From Actinomycetes bacterium (GTDB lineage: Bacteria > Actinomycetota > Coriobacteriia > Coriobacteriales > Eggerthellaceae): a stretch of 6,394 nt of DNA. This document shows positions 5,564-6,394 of the stretch, piece after piece. The number at the start of each line of letters is the position of its first letter. Positions within the stretch are counted from its first letter, which is position 1. The DNA is taken from positions 1 to 6,394 of the forward strand of contig JAEYEL010000190.1 of NCBI GenBank assembly GCA_023403475.1, given 5' to 3'. A program made the translations under genes and the position numbers. The notes under the pieces are model-generated. The model made no database searches. It was not told the DNA's origin and was given only the letters and a program-made list of their open reading frames with translations.

Positions 5564-6278
5564 AGCGTTTGAACAGCAGAAACGCCATAGCCACAAGAAA
5601 GGCGAACGCCATTGCAGCGGCGTAAGGCTGACGGTTTGCGACGAAGACCAAAACGCATGCACAACCCAGTACCAACGAAGCAATGCGGCAAACCTTGAGC
5701 AAGCCCGAGTGAAACGCATCTGCGAACAGGGTAAGCGCGCCCAGCAGAACCGTAGCGACAACAAGAACAGCGTATATCGCCGCCATGTAAGGCGATGCGG
5801 AGAAAAGCGAGAACAACGACACGCTTTGAACGAAATCGCCTTGTCGCTGGCCGAATATGGGAACGACCGCAAGCAACACCATGGCGCAATCGACAAAGCC
5901 CAAAGCAACATGACGACTGCGCTCGCCGTTGGAAGCAGCGTCTTTCTCTGCGGGCCCCGCAGCTTTCGCGGCTCCCACAGCACCTGCAGCTTCCTCGGTT
6001 TCTGCAGCCCCTGTAACCCCTACGGCCCCTGCAACCCCTGCAGCTTCCGCAATCTCCTCAGTCCCCGCAGCCGAAAGCAAACCATCGGTTGAAAGCAGTT
6101 CGTCGAGCGTCACCGAAAAATACTCGGCAATGGCCCTGAGCGAATCAACACTTGGATATCCCCTGCCGGACTCCCATTTCGAAATCGCGGTACGCGAAAC
6201 ATACAACGCACCCGCAAGCTCCTCTTGGGTAAGCCCTTCACGATGACGCAACTTCTGCAGTTTTTCACTAAGTTCCAT
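5559..6278 (-). CDS. XRE-family helix-turn-helix regulator with Ala-rich linker and C-terminal membrane domain
   Basis: In this 239-residue protein, residues 1-63 are a clear XRE/Cro-C1 helix-turn-helix: LTQEELAGALYVSRTAISKW (16-35) carries helices 2 and 3, then GYPSVDSLRAIAEYF and LDELLS. Residues 66-120 are a low-complexity Ala/Gly/Glu linker. Residues about 124-142, 165-186, 197-213 and 218-235 are hydrophobic spans, so the DNA-binding domain is probably tethered to the inner membrane. The family includes membrane-bound regulators; the signal sensed is unknown. Start: ATG 6278 gives the usual family N-terminus (MELSEKLQKLR) but has no good ribosome site. The frame is open upstream to the window end, with ATGs at 6311 and 6359, so an extension or a leaderless/short-leader mRNA is possible. 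It likely controls itself, given the inverted repeat just upstream, and perhaps the PAP2 gene behind it. Confidence 0.85.
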   Translation of the reverse strand: MELSEKLQKLRHREGLTQEELAGALYVSRTAISKWESGRGYPSVDSLRAIAEYFSVTLDELLSTDGLLSAAGTEEIAEAAGVAGAVGVTGAAETEEAAGAVGAAKAAGPAEKDAASNGERSRHVALGFVDCAMVLLAVVPIFGQRQGDFVQSVSLFSLFSASPYMAAIYAVLVVATVLLGALTLFADAFHSGLLKVCRIASLVLGCACVLVFVANRQPYAAAMAFAFLVAMAFLLFKRL

Positions 6279-6292
6279 GAGATGGCAATTTC

Positions 6293-6321
6293 GTCGGTTC
6301 GATAGCGCCATCGAATCCGAC
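6293..6321. promoter_or_regulatory. 11-bp-arm inverted repeat before the XRE gene, candidate autoregulatory operator
   Basis: GTCGGTTCGAT (6293-6303) pairs with ATCGAATCCGAC (6310-6321), all 11 positions matching if T6316 is bulged. The 6-nt centre AGCGCC contains a further GCGC. It lies 15-43 nt upstream of the XRE start codon and overlaps a weak leftward promoter candidate (TTGCGC at 6326-6331 and TATCGA at 6302-6307, 18-bp spacer). XRE regulators often bind dyads at their own promoter. Confidence 0.45.
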
Positions 6322-6364
6322 GGCGCAACCGGGTTCGAAATGCGCAGACGAGCGCACATGAAGC

Positions 6365-6379
6365 GGGGGGGGGGGGGGG
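6365..6379. repeat. 15-bp G homopolymer tract
   Basis: Fifteen consecutive G on the plus strand (C on the strand of the XRE gene), 87-101 nt upstream of the chosen XRE start and 5 nt from an alternative ATG at 6359. Six C at 6389-6394 could pair with it. Long G:C runs mutate by slippage and can cause phase variation, but they are also error-prone in sequencing and assembly, and this one lies at the window end. Confidence 0.85.
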
Positions 6380-6394
6380 CCGAAACAACCCCCC

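Noticed and set aside
5929..6246. Rightward 105-codon frame opposite the XRE gene
   Set aside because: It is Ala/Pro/Ser-rich only because it is the reverse of the Ala-rich linker DNA. The opposite strand encodes a clear XRE domain.

Overview
The window looks like chromosomal DNA from a high-GC, probably anaerobic actinobacterium. The best guess is Coriobacteriia, family Eggerthellaceae. This is an inference from the G+C-rich third codon positions, the style of the partial AraC-type regulator, and a stand-alone feoA-feoB pair without feoC. No rRNA, tRNA, CRISPR array, transposase or phage gene is visible.

Left part (1-3247): a partial AraC-family regulator runs leftward off the window edge. 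It is divergent from a rightward ferrous-iron uptake operon, feoA-feoB. The roughly 340 bp between them hold a plausible sigma-70-type promoter for feo, a perfect 13-bp palindrome over its -10 region, and a weak DtxR/IdeR-like half site. FeoA and FeoB overlap by 4 bp (ATGA). FeoB carries a four-cysteine N-terminal tail, and its membrane-domain motifs depart from the usual FeoB consensus.

Middle (3248-3993): about 750 bp between convergent genes, with no credible protein gene but much secondary structure. It holds a 116-bp imperfect inverted repeat directly abutting a 15-bp perfect hairpin, a triplicated 15-bp element, and a 14-bp perfect stem further right. This is the least explained part of the window.

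Right part (3994-6394): three leftward genes in the transcription order XRE-type regulator with a C-terminal membrane domain, then a PAP2-family phosphatase, then a PACE-family small efflux transporter. Gaps of 104 and 321 bp separate them, so they need not form one operon. All three act at or in the membrane. A loose envelope or stress theme (lipid phosphate turnover, efflux of cationic biocides or polyamines, membrane-tethered control) is possible but is only inference. Inverted repeats upstream of the regulator and a 21-bp-spaced direct repeat between regulator and phosphatase look like operators. The window ends near a 15-bp G homopolymer upstream of the regulator.
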